Of a stretch of DNA of 64,000 nucleotides, positions 34,856-44,410 are shown in pieces. The notes beneath the pieces are model-generated. The model was not told where the DNA came from. It searched no databases and worked only from the letters and a program-made list of their open reading frames with translations. Position numbers and translations under genes: made by a program. The DNA is from JBGSYN01 sp041750975 (GTDB taxonomy: Bacteria; Pseudomonadota; Alphaproteobacteria; Geminicoccales; Geminicoccaceae), in NCBI GenBank assembly GCA_041750975.1, contig JBGSYN010000278.1, forward strand, positions 8,566-72,565, written 5' to 3'. Each line of letters begins with the position of its first letter. Position 1 is the stretch's first letter.

Positions 34856-36264
34856 GCCGGAGGGTCGCGTCGCTTGCGCCATTGCGCCATGAATGTCTCG
34901 CCTTCGGGGCAGGGCATGCTGCGTGATGCAGTCCAGTTGCCCGCAAGGAGCAGTCGATCCGCCCGACCTCGGCCACGTGACGCAAGGCGCATCGAATAGC
35001 CTGCCACCCGATTGGCCAAGCGAAATAGCGGTGGCCGCACTGCCAGAAAACCCCACGCCGCCATAAGAGTGCGCGCCGTACGCGAATTATGGCGGCCTCG
35101 GTGCTGGACCTCCCGCAGTTTGCGCATGAGCCCCGGAAGAGGGATCTTGACGGGGCAGACCTCCTCGCATTTCCCACAAAATGTGGAAGCGTTCGGCAGC
35201 GTGTGCGCCGCCTGGATTCCGACGAAGTTGGGTGTCAGCACCGATCCCATCGGACCGACATAAACCCAGCCATAGGCGTGGCCTCCGGCCGCAAGATAGA
35301 CCGGGCAATGGTTCATGCATGCCCCGCATCGAATGCAACGCAGCATTTCCCGGAACGGACCGGCGATCATGGTGCTCCGGCCATTATCCAGGAGCACGAC
35401 ATCGAGCTTGCCGGGGCCGTCGAGATCACCCTTGCGTTTGGGCCCGGTGATTGCCGTCGTATAAACGGAGAAAGCCTGTCCGGTCGCGGATCGTGCGAGG
35501 AGGCGCAGCAGAACGAACGCCTCGCGCATTGTCGGGACCACTTTTTCGATTCCGGTGAGCACGATATGGCGATTTGGCAGGCCCTGGGTAAGCTCTGCGT
35601 TGCCTTCGTTGGTGACCGTGATGATCGTGCCGGTCTCCGCCACCAGAAAATTCGCTCCGGTGATTCCGACATCGGCATTCAGATAATAGTCGCGAAGGAT
35701 TTGCCGTGCCTCGCCGACAAGTTCCGCGCCCTCCTCCTTGCGCGGAAGACCATGATGTCTGGCAAATAGATCGGCGACCTCATCCTTCGTCATGTGGATC
35801 GCGGGGCCGACCAGATGGCTCGGTCTCTGCCCGGCGATCTGAATGATGTATTCGCCGAGATCGGTCTCGATCGTCTGGAAACCTTGGGCTTCGAGATATG
35901 CGTTGAGCCCGATTTCCTCAGCCACCATGCTTTTGCTTTTGGTGATCGATTTCGCTTTTTCGTCGTGGCATAGGCCGGCAATGATTTCGTTGGCCTCGGC
36001 GGCGTCGCGCGCCCAGTGTACGCGGCCTCCAGCCAATTGAAGGTTGCGCTCGAATTCCTCGAGCAGAGTTCCGACGTTGGCGAGTGCATGATCGCGGATG
36101 CATCGGCCTTGCTCGCGCAACCCTTCGAAATCTGGAAATGCCAATGCGGCGCGGCTGCGGCTACCTGCCCATCCGGTCTTGATTCCACCGAGTGCCGTTT
36201 GAAGTTGTGGATTGCTCAGTGCGGCAATCGATTGTTGGCGAAACTCGAGTGATCTCGGATCCAA
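34852..36264 (-). CDS. lutB: LutB-type iron-sulfur lactate utilisation protein
   Basis: 470 residues. The N-terminal LUD domain (ADVGITGANFLVAETGTIITVTNEGN) is followed by two 4Fe-4S motifs, CIRCGACMNHCPVY and CGKCEEVCPVKIPL, and a C-terminal basic tail. It should carry electrons from L-lactate oxidation. It lies 6 bases after lutA and overlaps lutC, a normal lutABC order. Confidence 0.92.
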   Translation of the reverse strand: MDPRSLEFRQQSIAALSNPQLQTALGGIKTGWAGSRSRAALAFPDFEGLREQGRCIRDHALANVGTLLEEFERNLQLAGGRVHWARDAAEANEIIAGLCHDEKAKSITKSKSMVAEEIGLNAYLEAQGFQTIETDLGEYIIQIAGQRPSHLVGPAIHMTKDEVADLFARHHGLPRKEEGAELVGEARQILRDYYLNADVGITGANFLVAETGTIITVTNEGNAELTQGLPNRHIVLTGIEKVVPTMREAFVLLRLLARSATGQAFSVYTTAITGPKRKGDLDGPGKLDVVLLDNGRSTMIAGPFREMLRCIRCGACMNHCPVYLAAGGHAYGWVYVGPMGSVLTPNFVGIQAAHTLPNASTFCGKCEEVCPVKIPLPGLMRKLREVQHRGRHNSRTARTLMAAWGFLAVRPPLFRLANRVAGYSMRLASRGRGRADRLLLAGNWTASRSMPCPEGETFMAQWRKRRDPPA

Positions 36265-36270
36265 CGTATC

Positions 36271-37083
36271 TTAGTCCTTTTCGCCAATGGCTGGGCGCGT
36301 CGCCGGCTCGGCGAGAACTTCCACGACGTGTCGAACCTTGATGGGAGATCCCTGGCGCTTGAGCCTGCCGGCGATGCTCAAGAGACAGCCAAGATCGCCA
36401 GCCAATATTGTCTCGGCTCCGGACCTCTCGATGTTGCCGATCTTGTTGTCGACCATCCGAGTCGAGATTTCTGGGTACTTAACGCAGAAGGTCCCGCCAA
36501 AGCCACAGCATTCCTCGCAATCCGCCATCTCGACGAGCTTGAGACCCGGGACCGACGCCATCAGCCGCCTGGGCTGTGCCTTGACGGTCAATTCGCGCAA
36601 TCCGGCGCAGCTGTCATGATAGGTGACTCGGCCTCGAAAGCCGCTTTGAACTTCGTCAAATCCCATAACATCGACGAGAAAGCTAGTCAGTTCGTAGGAC
36701 TTGGCCGCAAGCGATCGAGCTTGCTCTGCCATGACCTCATCGTCCTCGAACAAATCCGGCAAGTGCTTACGAAACATTCCGGCGCAAGATCCGGATGGCA
36801 GCACGACGTAGTCATATTTCATGAATTCCGGAAGGAAACGCCGGACAATCGCCTCGGTTGTCTTCCGATCGCCTGAATTGAATGCCGGCTGACCGCAACA
36901 GGTCTGCACTTCCGGCACAGCGACGGCACAGCCTGCCCGCCCAAGCAAGGACAAAGCCGAAAACGCGACGGAGGGACGGTAGAGATCGACGAGACAGGTG
37001 ACGAATAACGCGACGCTCGGACCGGACGACTTATCGTGTCTACCATCAAAGCCGTTGCTGTTCTGCGCCCCCATCCGGCCCAT
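36271..37083 (-). CDS. lutA: LutA-type iron-sulfur oxidoreductase subunit (CCG domains)
   Basis: 270 residues with two cysteine-rich CCG domains: VQTCCGQPAFNSGD and SCAGLREL / CEECCGFGGTF. These bind Fe-S clusters in lactate and glycolate oxidases and heterodisulfide reductases. No membrane segment. First gene of lutABC; the Tim44-like gene ends 26 bases upstream on the same strand. No lactate permease or GntR regulator is adjacent. Confidence 0.92.
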   Translation of the reverse strand: MGRMGAQNSNGFDGRHDKSSGPSVALFVTCLVDLYRPSVAFSALSLLGRAGCAVAVPEVQTCCGQPAFNSGDRKTTEAIVRRFLPEFMKYDYVVLPSGSCAGMFRKHLPDLFEDDEVMAEQARSLAAKSYELTSFLVDVMGFDEVQSGFRGRVTYHDSCAGLRELTVKAQPRRLMASVPGLKLVEMADCEECCGFGGTFCVKYPEISTRMVDNKIGNIERSGAETILAGDLGCLLSIAGRLKRQGSPIKVRHVVEVLAEPATRPAIGEKD

Positions 37084-37109
37084 GGTTCAATATTTGAACT
37101 CTCTGCTAT

Positions 37110-37787
37110 TCAGGCAGTCTTCGTCTCGACAAGTTGCCAGTTGGGATCGCTGCTATGAGTGTCGCGCTCGAAAGTCCAGATATCCGTGACCAGATCGTTC
37201 CGCTCGGGATTGCCGTCGATGATCTCACCCTGACGGTTTTTCATGGTGATCACTTGCTCCGTGACGAAGCGAACGGCGATCCGAGCCCAATTCCCGACCA
37301 GCGAAGCCTCGACGACCTCTGCACTGTTCATCGACACGATTTCAGTATGAAGCACCTGCCCGTTGGCATCGCGCTCCCGGATCGCGTTGTCGAAGCCATT
37401 ATAGACCTGATCGGATAACAAAGGACGGAGACTTTCCCGATCGCCCTTGGCGAAACATTCGAGGATCATTGCAAAAGCTGCCTTCGCTCCCTCTAGAAAC
37501 TCGCCGACATTGAAGCCGCGATCTACACGGGCGATCTGTTGGAGGCCCTCGCGAGCCGATGGATCGGCGATGCTGCTTGCCGACCCCATGCGAGCTTCGA
37601 CATCGGCGTTGGCGTCCGGCATGCGAACGACATTATCGCCGGTGCCGGTGTTAGCATGCTGGACGCGATTCGGCCGTCGTCTTTCTTGTCCCGTACGTCG
37701 TCCGAGTACGCTTCGCAGGCGCACGGCGATGAACGCCGCCACCATGGCGAAGAAGATGATATCCAAGTAGGCAAATCCATCGGACAT
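37110..37787 (-). CDS. Tim44-like domain protein
   Basis: 225 residues. One N-terminal transmembrane segment (YLDIIFFAMVAAFIAVRLRSVLG) and a disordered basic linker precede the Tim44-like domain (FNVGEFLEGAKAAFAMILECFAKGD, LLSDQVYNGFDNAI, DIWTFERD). Bacterial TimA-type relatives of mitochondrial Tim44 sit at the inner membrane and may assist protein handling; the function is not established. It faces away from secB, the common arrangement. Confidence 0.85.
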   Translation of the reverse strand: MSDGFAYLDIIFFAMVAAFIAVRLRSVLGRRTGQERRRPNRVQHANTGTGDNVVRMPDANADVEARMGSASSIADPSAREGLQQIARVDRGFNVGEFLEGAKAAFAMILECFAKGDRESLRPLLSDQVYNGFDNAIRERDANGQVLHTEIVSMNSAEVVEASLVGNWARIAVRFVTEQVITMKNRQGEIIDGNPERNDLVTDIWTFERDTHSSDPNWQLVETKTA

Positions 37788-38094
37788 AGCTGAATTTCAG
37801 TTCAGAAACGGTTCTTACACTGGCTAAACTGCGCTCATCATCTGCAGTCCGCGGATGACAACATCACCATCATATGGTCTGCGGGTGAAAAAAACAAACA
37901 CGGCGCCGCTGATCGTGCCCCGACCAACTGACTTCATGCGCGCATAAGCGTACATTGGGTCGATCGGGAGGGACTAGTACTAGACGTCCGCCGTCGGTCT
38001 GATCTACTCCGACGACGAGTTAAACAAGTCGCGGGTGATTGCCATTGCGTCAGCACCTCCGGTTTTTCCTACGCAGAACACATGGAGAGCGAGA
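37788..38094. other. Tim44-secB divergent intergenic region
   Basis: 307 bases with no supported gene. It must hold the promoters of the Tim44-like gene and secB. A perfect 10-bp palindrome CTAGTACTAG lies at 37974-37983. No terminator or riboswitch-like fold was recognised. Confidence 0.5.
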
Positions 38095-38601
38095 ATGTCA
38101 GAGACCACGAACACTGGCGCCAACAATGGCCAGCCTGATACGGCGCAACAGCCTCCGCGTCTTTCTATCGTTACCCAATACATCAAAGACCTTTCCTTCG
38201 AGAATCCCGGAGCACCTCGAGGCCAACAACAGCCTCAGGGTCGGCCGCAGATCCAGGTTCGCGTCGAAGTACGGACCCAGGGGGCACAAGATCAGCACCA
38301 CGAAGTCCTGCTCGATCTCAATGTCGAGGCCAAATCGGGCGAAGATACGGTCTTTCTGCTTGAACTCAGCTATGGCGGATTGTTTTCCCTGGCCAACATT
38401 CCGAATGAAAGCTTGCAACCCCTTCTGCTGATCGAATGTCCTCGCCTACTCTTTCCATTCGCAAGACGGGTCGTCGCGGACGTTACCCGCGATGGCGGCT
38501 TCCCGCCGCTGATGATCGATCCGATCGATTTCGTCTCGTTGTACCGGCGTCGTGTGCAGCAGGCACGGGAGCAGGCTGAGACTCCTCAATCGACCGCCTA
38601 G
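38095..38601 (+). CDS. secB: Protein-export chaperone SecB
   Basis: 168 residues from ATG at 38095 (MSETTNTGANNGQ). The core SIVTQYIKDLSFENPGAP, VLLDLNVEAKSGEDTVFLLELSYGGLFSLANIP, LLIECPRLLFPFARRVVADVTRDGGFPPLMIDPIDF is canonical SecB. It keeps preproteins unfolded and hands them to SecA. It converges with the LOG-family gene. Confidence 0.96.
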   Translation: MSETTNTGANNGQPDTAQQPPRLSIVTQYIKDLSFENPGAPRGQQQPQGRPQIQVRVEVRTQGAQDQHHEVLLDLNVEAKSGEDTVFLLELSYGGLFSLANIPNESLQPLLLIECPRLLFPFARRVVADVTRDGGFPPLMIDPIDFVSLYRRRVQQAREQAETPQSTA

Positions 38602-38612
38602 GTTTCGCTAGC

Positions 38613-39236
38613 CTATCCTTCAGCCTCCACCAGGCCGAGACGGAGCTCCGACATAGCGCTTTCGACGGTGTCGACCACGATCAAGAGCTGATCGAACGAA
38701 GGTCGCGCAAAACCCGTGTCGAACATCATCGAAAACAGCTCTATGCAGGGTGACCAGAATCCATCGAGATTGATGATGATAATTGGCTTGGCGTGGTAAC
38801 CGAGCTGCTTGAGCGTTATGACCTCGAGCAGCTCGTCAAGCGTCCCATAGCCGCCGGGTAGAACGACGAACGCGTCTGACATGGCAATCATTCGGCTTTT
38901 CCGCTCGAACATCGTCTCGGTCACAATAAGTTCCGTGACTTCGCGTTTGCCGGCTTCCCGAGCCAACAGCTCTTTGGGTATCACGCCGATAACCTTGCCG
39001 TCGACACCGAGAGCGGCGTCGGCGACCGCCTGCATGAGACCGATATTGCCGCCGCCATAAACGACGGTCCAGCCGTCCTCGGCGCATTGCCGACCAAGAT
39101 CTTGTGCTGCGTCACTGAAGATCGATGCCGAACCACTGCGCGAACCGCAGAAAATGCAGATACTCGCAGCCGCTACCGATGGATTATTGGCCTGAGTCGG
39201 CTCCGCTCGATGGTCGGTTCCAGAACCGTCCGTCAA
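38613..39236 (-). CDS. LOG-family nucleotide phosphoribohydrolase
   Basis: 207 residues. CIFCGSRSGSASIF, VYGGGNIGLMQAVADAAL and PGGYGTLDELLEVITLKQLGYHAKPI carry the PGGxGTxxE motif of lonely-guy proteins. They cleave the base from adenosine or cytokinin-type nucleoside monophosphates. The start overlaps the ilvE stop by 4 bases. Confidence 0.9.
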   Translation of the reverse strand: MTDGSGTDHRAEPTQANNPSVAAASICIFCGSRSGSASIFSDAAQDLGRQCAEDGWTVVYGGGNIGLMQAVADAALGVDGKVIGVIPKELLAREAGKREVTELIVTETMFERKSRMIAMSDAFVVLPGGYGTLDELLEVITLKQLGYHAKPIIIINLDGFWSPCIELFSMMFDTGFARPSFDQLLIVVDTVESAMSELRLGLVEAEG

Positions 39237-40120
39237 GGTTGGGACGCAGGCTCTAAATGGCGAACCGATCGCGTCAGATTGTGGAAATCCTCGGAGAGCT
39301 GGCGCGTAATCGGTCCCTGCTGAAATCTCAAATCATCGACCGCACGAACGGGCGTGATTTCAGCGGCAGTGCCGGTGACGAACATTTCCTGTGCATCATG
39401 CAACTCTTCAGGCTTGATATGGCGCTCGATGACAGGAATGCCGCGCGCCTCTGCCAGAGCTATCGCAGCTCGCCGGGTTATTCCGTCCAGGAAGCAGTCC
39501 GGGGTGGGGGTATGAAGTTCGCCATTAATGACCAGGAACAAGTTGGCACCTGTCGTCTCGGCAAGGTATCCGCGGTAGTCGAGCATCAATGCATCGCCGA
39601 AGCCTTTGGCTTCGGCATCATGTTTGCAAATCGTGCAAATCATATAGAGACCCGCAGCTTTGCTCTTGACCGGCGCTGTATTGGGCGCCGGTCGGTCGTA
39701 GCGCGCACGGGTCAGACTTAAATCGCGGTAATAGGCCCCCCACTCCCAAACGGCGATGGCGACATTGATCTTGGACGCTTGCGCTGAGACGCCCATCTGC
39801 TCGCTGCCTCGCCACGCTATCGGCCGCACATAACAGTCGGATAGGCCATTCTTGGCGATGATCTGCCGCGTGGCCTGATCGAGTTCATCGGCTGAATAGG
39901 GGACCTCGAATCCCAGGATACGACCGCTCTCGACCAATCGCGCACTATGCTCATGGAGGCAAAAAACCACGCCCCCATAGGCTCGCTCTCCCTCGAAGAC
40001 CGTGCTTGCGTAATGCAATCCATGCGTGAGAACATGTACCTTCGCGTCACGCCAGCGTATGAATTCTCCATTAAACCAAATGTAGCCATCGCGTGCGTCG
40101 AACGGGATCAACTCCCCCAT
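39233..40120 (-). CDS. ilvE: Branched-chain amino acid aminotransferase
   Basis: 295 residues, class IV PLP fold. HGLHYASTVFEGERAYGG and NTAPVKSKAAGLYMICTICKHDAEAKGF contain the lysine region that binds PLP, and LMLDYRGYLAETTGANLFLV is the family core. It interconverts Val/Leu/Ile and their keto acids. It heads a two-gene unit with the LOG hydrolase and diverges from the MarR gene over about 100 bases. Confidence 0.92.
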   Translation of the reverse strand: MGELIPFDARDGYIWFNGEFIRWRDAKVHVLTHGLHYASTVFEGERAYGGVVFCLHEHSARLVESGRILGFEVPYSADELDQATRQIIAKNGLSDCYVRPIAWRGSEQMGVSAQASKINVAIAVWEWGAYYRDLSLTRARYDRPAPNTAPVKSKAAGLYMICTICKHDAEAKGFGDALMLDYRGYLAETTGANLFLVINGELHTPTPDCFLDGITRRAAIALAEARGIPVIERHIKPEELHDAQEMFVTGTAAEITPVRAVDDLRFQQGPITRQLSEDFHNLTRSVRHLEPASQP

Positions 40121-40226
40121 GATATCTTGCCCAATTCGCTTCTATTCAGCCACCTACAAAAAGGCCTCGTTGGCTAGCATTGAGCCATGAGAGTGTCAAC
40201 GCAGCGCGGTAGACGCTGCTGAGCGC

Positions 40227-40682
40227 ATGCACGGACCCAATCCGCTATTCTTGAGAGAGGAAGAACTCGAGCGAATGCTGGAGCTTGTCTTCCATTCGTA
40301 CCAGCGCCTGTTCGTTGGCCACCAGGCGGCGCTTGAAGAAAACGCTCTGGATGATCTCGATTTCCGCATTCTATATATGGTTCACCGGGGACTCGGTCGG
40401 AGTATTGCCGGTCTTGCTCGGGAGCTTGGGAGTAGCAAGCAGACGATCTCGCGTCACGCCCGCCGGCTGATCGAGAGCGATCTGTTGGTTGAGACGACGT
40501 CGAAACAAGATCGCCGCAGCAAATCCCTCACCGTATCCGGTCAGGCTGCAACCATCCTCAAGCGCATTTCTGAAAATCAGAAGCGTTACCTTCGATCCGC
40601 GTTGAAACGAACTGGCAGCTCTGCCGTGGAAGGCTTTGACGACGTTCTAAGTCAGTTGTGCGCCGGCTCTACGCCCACGTGA
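40227..40682 (+). CDS. MarR-family regulator (PetP-like)
   Basis: 151 residues. Winged helix with DLDFRILYMVHRGLGRSIAGLARELGSSKQTISRHARRLIESDLLVETTSKQDRRSKSL; the DxR wing is present. It is the first gene of a set with an OmpR-type regulator and a histidine kinase, 14 bases apart. In Rhodobacter, petP (MarR-like) and petR (response regulator) are paired in this way; naming by that analogy is inference. Confidence 0.87.
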   Translation: MHGPNPLFLREEELERMLELVFHSYQRLFVGHQAALEENALDDLDFRILYMVHRGLGRSIAGLARELGSSKQTISRHARRLIESDLLVETTSKQDRRSKSLTVSGQAATILKRISENQKRYLRSALKRTGSSAVEGFDDVLSQLCAGSTPT

Positions 40683-40696
40683 TGAGGTAGTCCTGC

Positions 40697-41377
40697 GTGT
40701 CGGATCCGGTGCATGTTCTTGTTGTCGATGACGATTCGCGACTCCGCGGTCTGTTGAATCGTTTCCTCTCACAGCATGACTATCTTGTGAGCGAGGCAAG
40801 CGACGCTGCTGAAGCCGCGAGGCGAATCGCCAATTTCAGTTTCGACCTGATCATCCTGGATATCATGATGCCCGGCATCGACGGCATGGAGTTTACCCGC
40901 CAGCTTCGTGCCAAGAGTGATATTCCGGTGCTCCTGCTGACCGCACGCGGGGAAGCCACCGACCGCATACTCGGTCTCGAGGCTGGCGCCGACGACTATC
41001 TCGTCAAGCCATTCGAACCTCGCGAGCTGATCCTGCGGGTGGCCACAATCCTGCGGCGCACCAAGGTTCCGGCAAGCCACCAGGAAGTTCGTTTTGGTCC
41101 CTTCAGTTTTGATCCTGAACAAGGCGTTCTGCAGCGTGACGATCAGGCAATCCACCTGACGACCGCGGAAATGGCGCTCATGCGTGCGCTCGCTGCGCAG
41201 CCCAGTGCCCCGATCAGCCGTTTCGAATTGGGTGAAAAATGCCAGATTGCTGGATCCGATCGGGCGATCGACGTGCAGATGGCAAGGTTGCGGCGAAAAA
41301 TCGAAGATGATCCAAGGCGTCCCCGCTATCTCTTGACGATGCGAGGTGCTGGCTACGTGTTGCGAGCGACACGATAA
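40697..41377 (+). CDS. OmpR-family response regulator (PetR-like)
   Basis: 226 residues from GTG at 40697. The receiver has the acidic pocket VVDDD, the phospho-acceptor Asp in DLIILDIMMPG, and TARGE and K in DDYLVKPF; the C-terminal winged helix has HLTTAEMALMRAL and AIDVQMARLRRKIEDDP. The kinase gene follows 2 bases after its stop, so this pair is cognate. Confidence 0.92.
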   Translation: MSDPVHVLVVDDDSRLRGLLNRFLSQHDYLVSEASDAAEAARRIANFSFDLIILDIMMPGIDGMEFTRQLRAKSDIPVLLLTARGEATDRILGLEAGADDYLVKPFEPRELILRVATILRRTKVPASHQEVRFGPFSFDPEQGVLQRDDQAIHLTTAEMALMRALAAQPSAPISRFELGEKCQIAGSDRAIDVQMARLRRKIEDDPRRPRYLLTMRGAGYVLRATR

Positions 41378-41379
41378 GC

Positions 41380-42735
41380 ATGATTCGCGCGGTCCGAAAA
41401 ACGCTGAAGCGGGCGTTGGTTCCGCGGTCGCTATTCGGAAGGTCTTTGTTGATCGTCGTGTTGCCGACAATTATCCTGCAGATCGTCATCACCACGATTT
41501 TCTACAACCGCCACTGGGACGTCATCACGCGCTGGCTGGCGCGAGGAGTGGCCGGCGAAATCGCGATGATCGTCGACCTGATGGAGGAAGCGACAACGGC
41601 CGAGGCCCGGCAGCATCTGCTCGAACTGGCTCGGAAGAACAACAATCTCGCGATCTCTTACGAACCGGGAGGGATGCTTGCCGAGGCTGTGGTCCGCGCC
41701 GACATCGACACCGAACCCAGGGGACATATCGATGCCAAGATTGTCCAGGGGTTTGAGGATCAGCTCGATATTCCTTTCGCCATTGATTTGCGATCGGAGC
41801 AGCCGGGGCGTGTTGTCGCCTATGTTCAGCTCGACGGCGGATTGCTGCGGGTCTTGGCGGAACGTCATCGGGTGACCAGTACCACGACCGGTTTTCTTCT
41901 GGTCTGGATGGTCGGATCGTCGGCGGTTCTATTGGTCGTCGCAGTCTATATCTTACGCCGCCAGGTGCGGCCGATCAGAAGTCTCGCGAGAGCGGTGGAA
42001 GGATTCGGCAAAGGCCATGATGTCGGCGACTTCCGACCTGGTGGTGCGATGGAGATCCGCCAGGCGGCGCGCGCCTTCAACCTCATGCGCCATCGCATCC
42101 TCCGTCATTTGAGCCAGCGAACAGAGATGCTGGCTGCGGTAAGTCATGATCTGAGGACGCCGTTGACGCGGATGAAACTCGAGCTCGAAATGATGGATCG
42201 GCAGGCAGACAGTCATCTCGCCGATCTGGCATCCGACGTGGACGAGATGCGGGAATTGGTTGAGGCCTATCTAAACTTTGCCCGGGACGAGAGTCAGGAA
42301 ATGGTCGAGCCGACGGCGATTGGCCCGATTTTCGAGCAGATGCGAGAGCGCGCCGTTCGTTCAGGGGCCTGCCTCGAAGTCAACATGCCCCGAAGCATCT
42401 CCGTGCCGCTAAGGCCCATAGCTTTTCGACGCTGCATCGCCAATTTGGTCGATAATGCCTGCCGATACGGGTCGAAGATCATGATTTCCGGGCTGGATTT
42501 TAAGGACCATGTGGAAATCTTCGTCGAGGACAACGGCCCTGGAATTCCCCCGGCCCAGCGTGAGCGTGCTTTCCAGCCGTTCATCAGGCTGGATACCCAG
42601 CAAGCTCGACGCAGTGGCGGCACAGGGCTGGGTTTGACGATCGCACGGGACATTGTCTTGTCGCATGGCGGCGAGCTCAGATTGGACCATTCCCCAATGG
42701 GCGGCCTGATGGCGGCAATTCGCATCCCCTATTGA
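41380..42735 (+). CDS. Sensor histidine kinase, EnvZ/PhoR-like
   Basis: 451 residues. Two transmembrane segments (about 24-45 and 167-190) flank a ~120-residue periplasmic sensor; a HAMP domain follows, then the H-box AAVSHDLRTPLTRMKLE, N-box NLVDNACRYGSK, G-box EDNGPGIPPAQR and GTGLGLTIARDIV. It should autophosphorylate and pass phosphate to the adjacent regulator. The periplasmic signal is unknown. Confidence 0.92.
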   Translation: MIRAVRKTLKRALVPRSLFGRSLLIVVLPTIILQIVITTIFYNRHWDVITRWLARGVAGEIAMIVDLMEEATTAEARQHLLELARKNNNLAISYEPGGMLAEAVVRADIDTEPRGHIDAKIVQGFEDQLDIPFAIDLRSEQPGRVVAYVQLDGGLLRVLAERHRVTSTTTGFLLVWMVGSSAVLLVVAVYILRRQVRPIRSLARAVEGFGKGHDVGDFRPGGAMEIRQAARAFNLMRHRILRHLSQRTEMLAAVSHDLRTPLTRMKLELEMMDRQADSHLADLASDVDEMRELVEAYLNFARDESQEMVEPTAIGPIFEQMRERAVRSGACLEVNMPRSISVPLRPIAFRRCIANLVDNACRYGSKIMISGLDFKDHVEIFVEDNGPGIPPAQRERAFQPFIRLDTQQARRSGGTGLGLTIARDIVLSHGGELRLDHSPMGGLMAAIRIPY

Positions 42736-42789
42736 CATGGAAACCCGCAGAAGTGGCCGCGCAGATCGGACTTGCGGCGCATCAGGAGT

Positions 42790-43038
42790 TCAATGGGCGT
42801 CTTGCGGCTCGAAGTCGTGCTGACGTGTCACCACGAAAGCCAGATCCCGGGTCGGTGCGATCGCCAGGGTTCGCCCGTCCGAGCCGCAAACGACGTAGTA
42901 AGTGACCCCCTCATCGTCGATCGGCTTGACATAGGCGATATTGCCGCTGGACCACTGGTCCAAAATCTTCGACTGCTCGCTCAAGTCCGGACAATCCATT
43001 CCGCAGTCGCCCTCTTTCAGTTTGGTCCAAGCAGGCAT
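42790..43038 (-). CDS. DUF1150 family protein
   Basis: 82 residues. NIAYVKPIDDEGVTYYVV, DGRTLAIAPTRDLAFVVTRQHDFEP is the DUF1150 consensus. It is a small alphaproteobacterial protein of unknown function, often next to small heat-shock genes; here the only hsp20 is 9 kb away. It converges with the histidine kinase gene and diverges from maf. Confidence 0.82.
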   Translation of the reverse strand: MPAWTKLKEGDCGMDCPDLSEQSKILDQWSSGNIAYVKPIDDEGVTYYVVCGSDGRTLAIAPTRDLAFVVTRQHDFEPQDAH

Positions 43039-43124
43039 TGCTGAAAGACATTATGGGCACCTATGGATTTCGGTTTGGTTAATGAAGCAGCCGGGCTTTT
43101 GTTGCATGCACCTCAAGCAAGGAA

Positions 43125-43751
43125 TTGAAGACATTGCCCATCCAGAACGCTGAACCTGCCCTGGTCCTGGGCTCGACCAGCCCGACGCGGGCCCGTTTGC
43201 TGCGTGGCGCCGGGCTGGAATTTTCGGTGAGCGAACCTCTGGTCGATGAACAGGCGGTACGCCAATCGCTTTGGGCCGCAAGCGTGCCAACCATCGATGC
43301 GGCCATCGCGTTGGCCGATATCAAGGCGCGCAGCGTCTCGAGCAGTCAAAGTAGCGAAGCGCTGACACTGGCCGCCGATCAACTCCTGGAGTTCGACGGC
43401 CAATGGCTGGAAAAGCCGTCCGACAAGGAAAAGTGCCGTGAGCAGCTGAGGCGTTTGCGAGGTCGGCAGCATCGATTGCTATCGGGCGTTGTGGCCTATC
43501 GCGGTGGTTCCCGGTGCTGGCAATATTGCGGCGAGGTGGACCTCCAGATGCGTGAGTTTTCCGAGGATTTCCTCGAAACCTATCTTGAGACTGTCGATGA
43601 CAGCACCTTCAACTCGGTCGGCGGCTACCAGTTGGAGGGCCTTGGCAGCCAATTGATGGCCTCGGTTAAGGGCGACTATTTTACCGTCCTCGGATTGCCC
43701 TTGCTCGCGGTCCTGCAGTTTCTCCGTGATCATCGGGTAATCGGCTCGTAG
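43125..43751 (+). CDS. maf: Maf-like nucleoside triphosphate pyrophosphatase
   Basis: 208 residues from TTG at 43125 (AAGGA just upstream; a TTG at 43134 has better spacing). LVLGSTSPTRARLLRGAGL, the ADQLLEFDGQWLEKP loop and STFNSVGGYQLEGLGSQLMASVKGDYFTVLGLPL are Maf motifs. Maf enzymes hydrolyse modified or non-canonical NTPs. First of maf-coaE-dnaQ. Confidence 0.9.
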   Translation: MKTLPIQNAEPALVLGSTSPTRARLLRGAGLEFSVSEPLVDEQAVRQSLWAASVPTIDAAIALADIKARSVSSSQSSEALTLAADQLLEFDGQWLEKPSDKEKCREQLRRLRGRQHRLLSGVVAYRGGSRCWQYCGEVDLQMREFSEDFLETYLETVDDSTFNSVGGYQLEGLGSQLMASVKGDYFTVLGLPLLAVLQFLRDHRVIGS

Positions 43752-43762
43752 TCGAGGTCGAT

Positions 43763-44407
43763 TTGAAAGTCATCGGCCTGACAGGCTCGATCGCCATGGG
43801 CAAGTCGTATGTCGCCAACGCATTTCGCTCCCTCGGCGTGCCCGTGTTCGATTCGGACCGTGAGGTGTTTCGCCTGTATAGCGAGGATCCCGAAATCAAC
43901 CGAAGCATCGCTACTCGATTTCCCTGGGCCGTCGGGGAGACAGGCATTATAGACCGGGCGAAGCTGGGACGGAGAATTTTCAAGGACAAAAGTGCAAAGA
44001 TCGACCTTGAAGCGATATTGCATCCGCCGGTGTTTGGGGCGCAGCGTCGCTTCCTCAAACGTGCCCAACAAGTCGGATATCGAACGGTAATCCTCGATAT
44101 TCCGCTATTGTTCGAGACAGCGGCGCAACGGCGCCTTGACGCCACCATCGTTGTCGAGACCAATGAACTCATCCAACGCCAACGGGCGCTCCGACGGATC
44201 GCCATGGACGCGGCTAAACTCAAGACCATTCAGCGAAGCCAGATGCCAAACTTCGAAAAACATCGTCGCGCCGATTTCCGGATCTGTTCGGGGATCGACC
44301 GTGGACAAATCACGGCAAGAGTGATTTCCATTCTCCACGCCATTGACGGAAAGCCGGCTGTCGCCTGGCCCGCTTCCTGGCTGCGGGCGTCGCCAAAGGG
44401 AGGATGA
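43763..44407 (+). CDS. coaE: Dephospho-CoA kinase
   Basis: 214 residues from TTG at 43763, with GAGG five bases upstream. The P-loop is GLTGSIAMGKS (usual GSIGMGKS with Ala). Further motifs are VFDSDREVF, HPPVF and VILDIPLLFET. It phosphorylates dephospho-CoA in the last step of CoA synthesis. The C-terminal ~25 residues (PAVAWPASWLRASP) look poorly conserved. dnaQ follows after 3 bases. Confidence 0.93.
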   Translation: MKVIGLTGSIAMGKSYVANAFRSLGVPVFDSDREVFRLYSEDPEINRSIATRFPWAVGETGIIDRAKLGRRIFKDKSAKIDLEAILHPPVFGAQRRFLKRAQQVGYRTVILDIPLLFETAAQRRLDATIVVETNELIQRQRALRRIAMDAAKLKTIQRSQMPNFEKHRRADFRICSGIDRGQITARVISILHAIDGKPAVAWPASWLRASPKGG

Positions 44408-44410
44408 TCG

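Noticed and set aside
37974..37983. CTAGTACTAG palindrome
   Set aside because: Perfect but only 10 bp and single; too little to call an operator.
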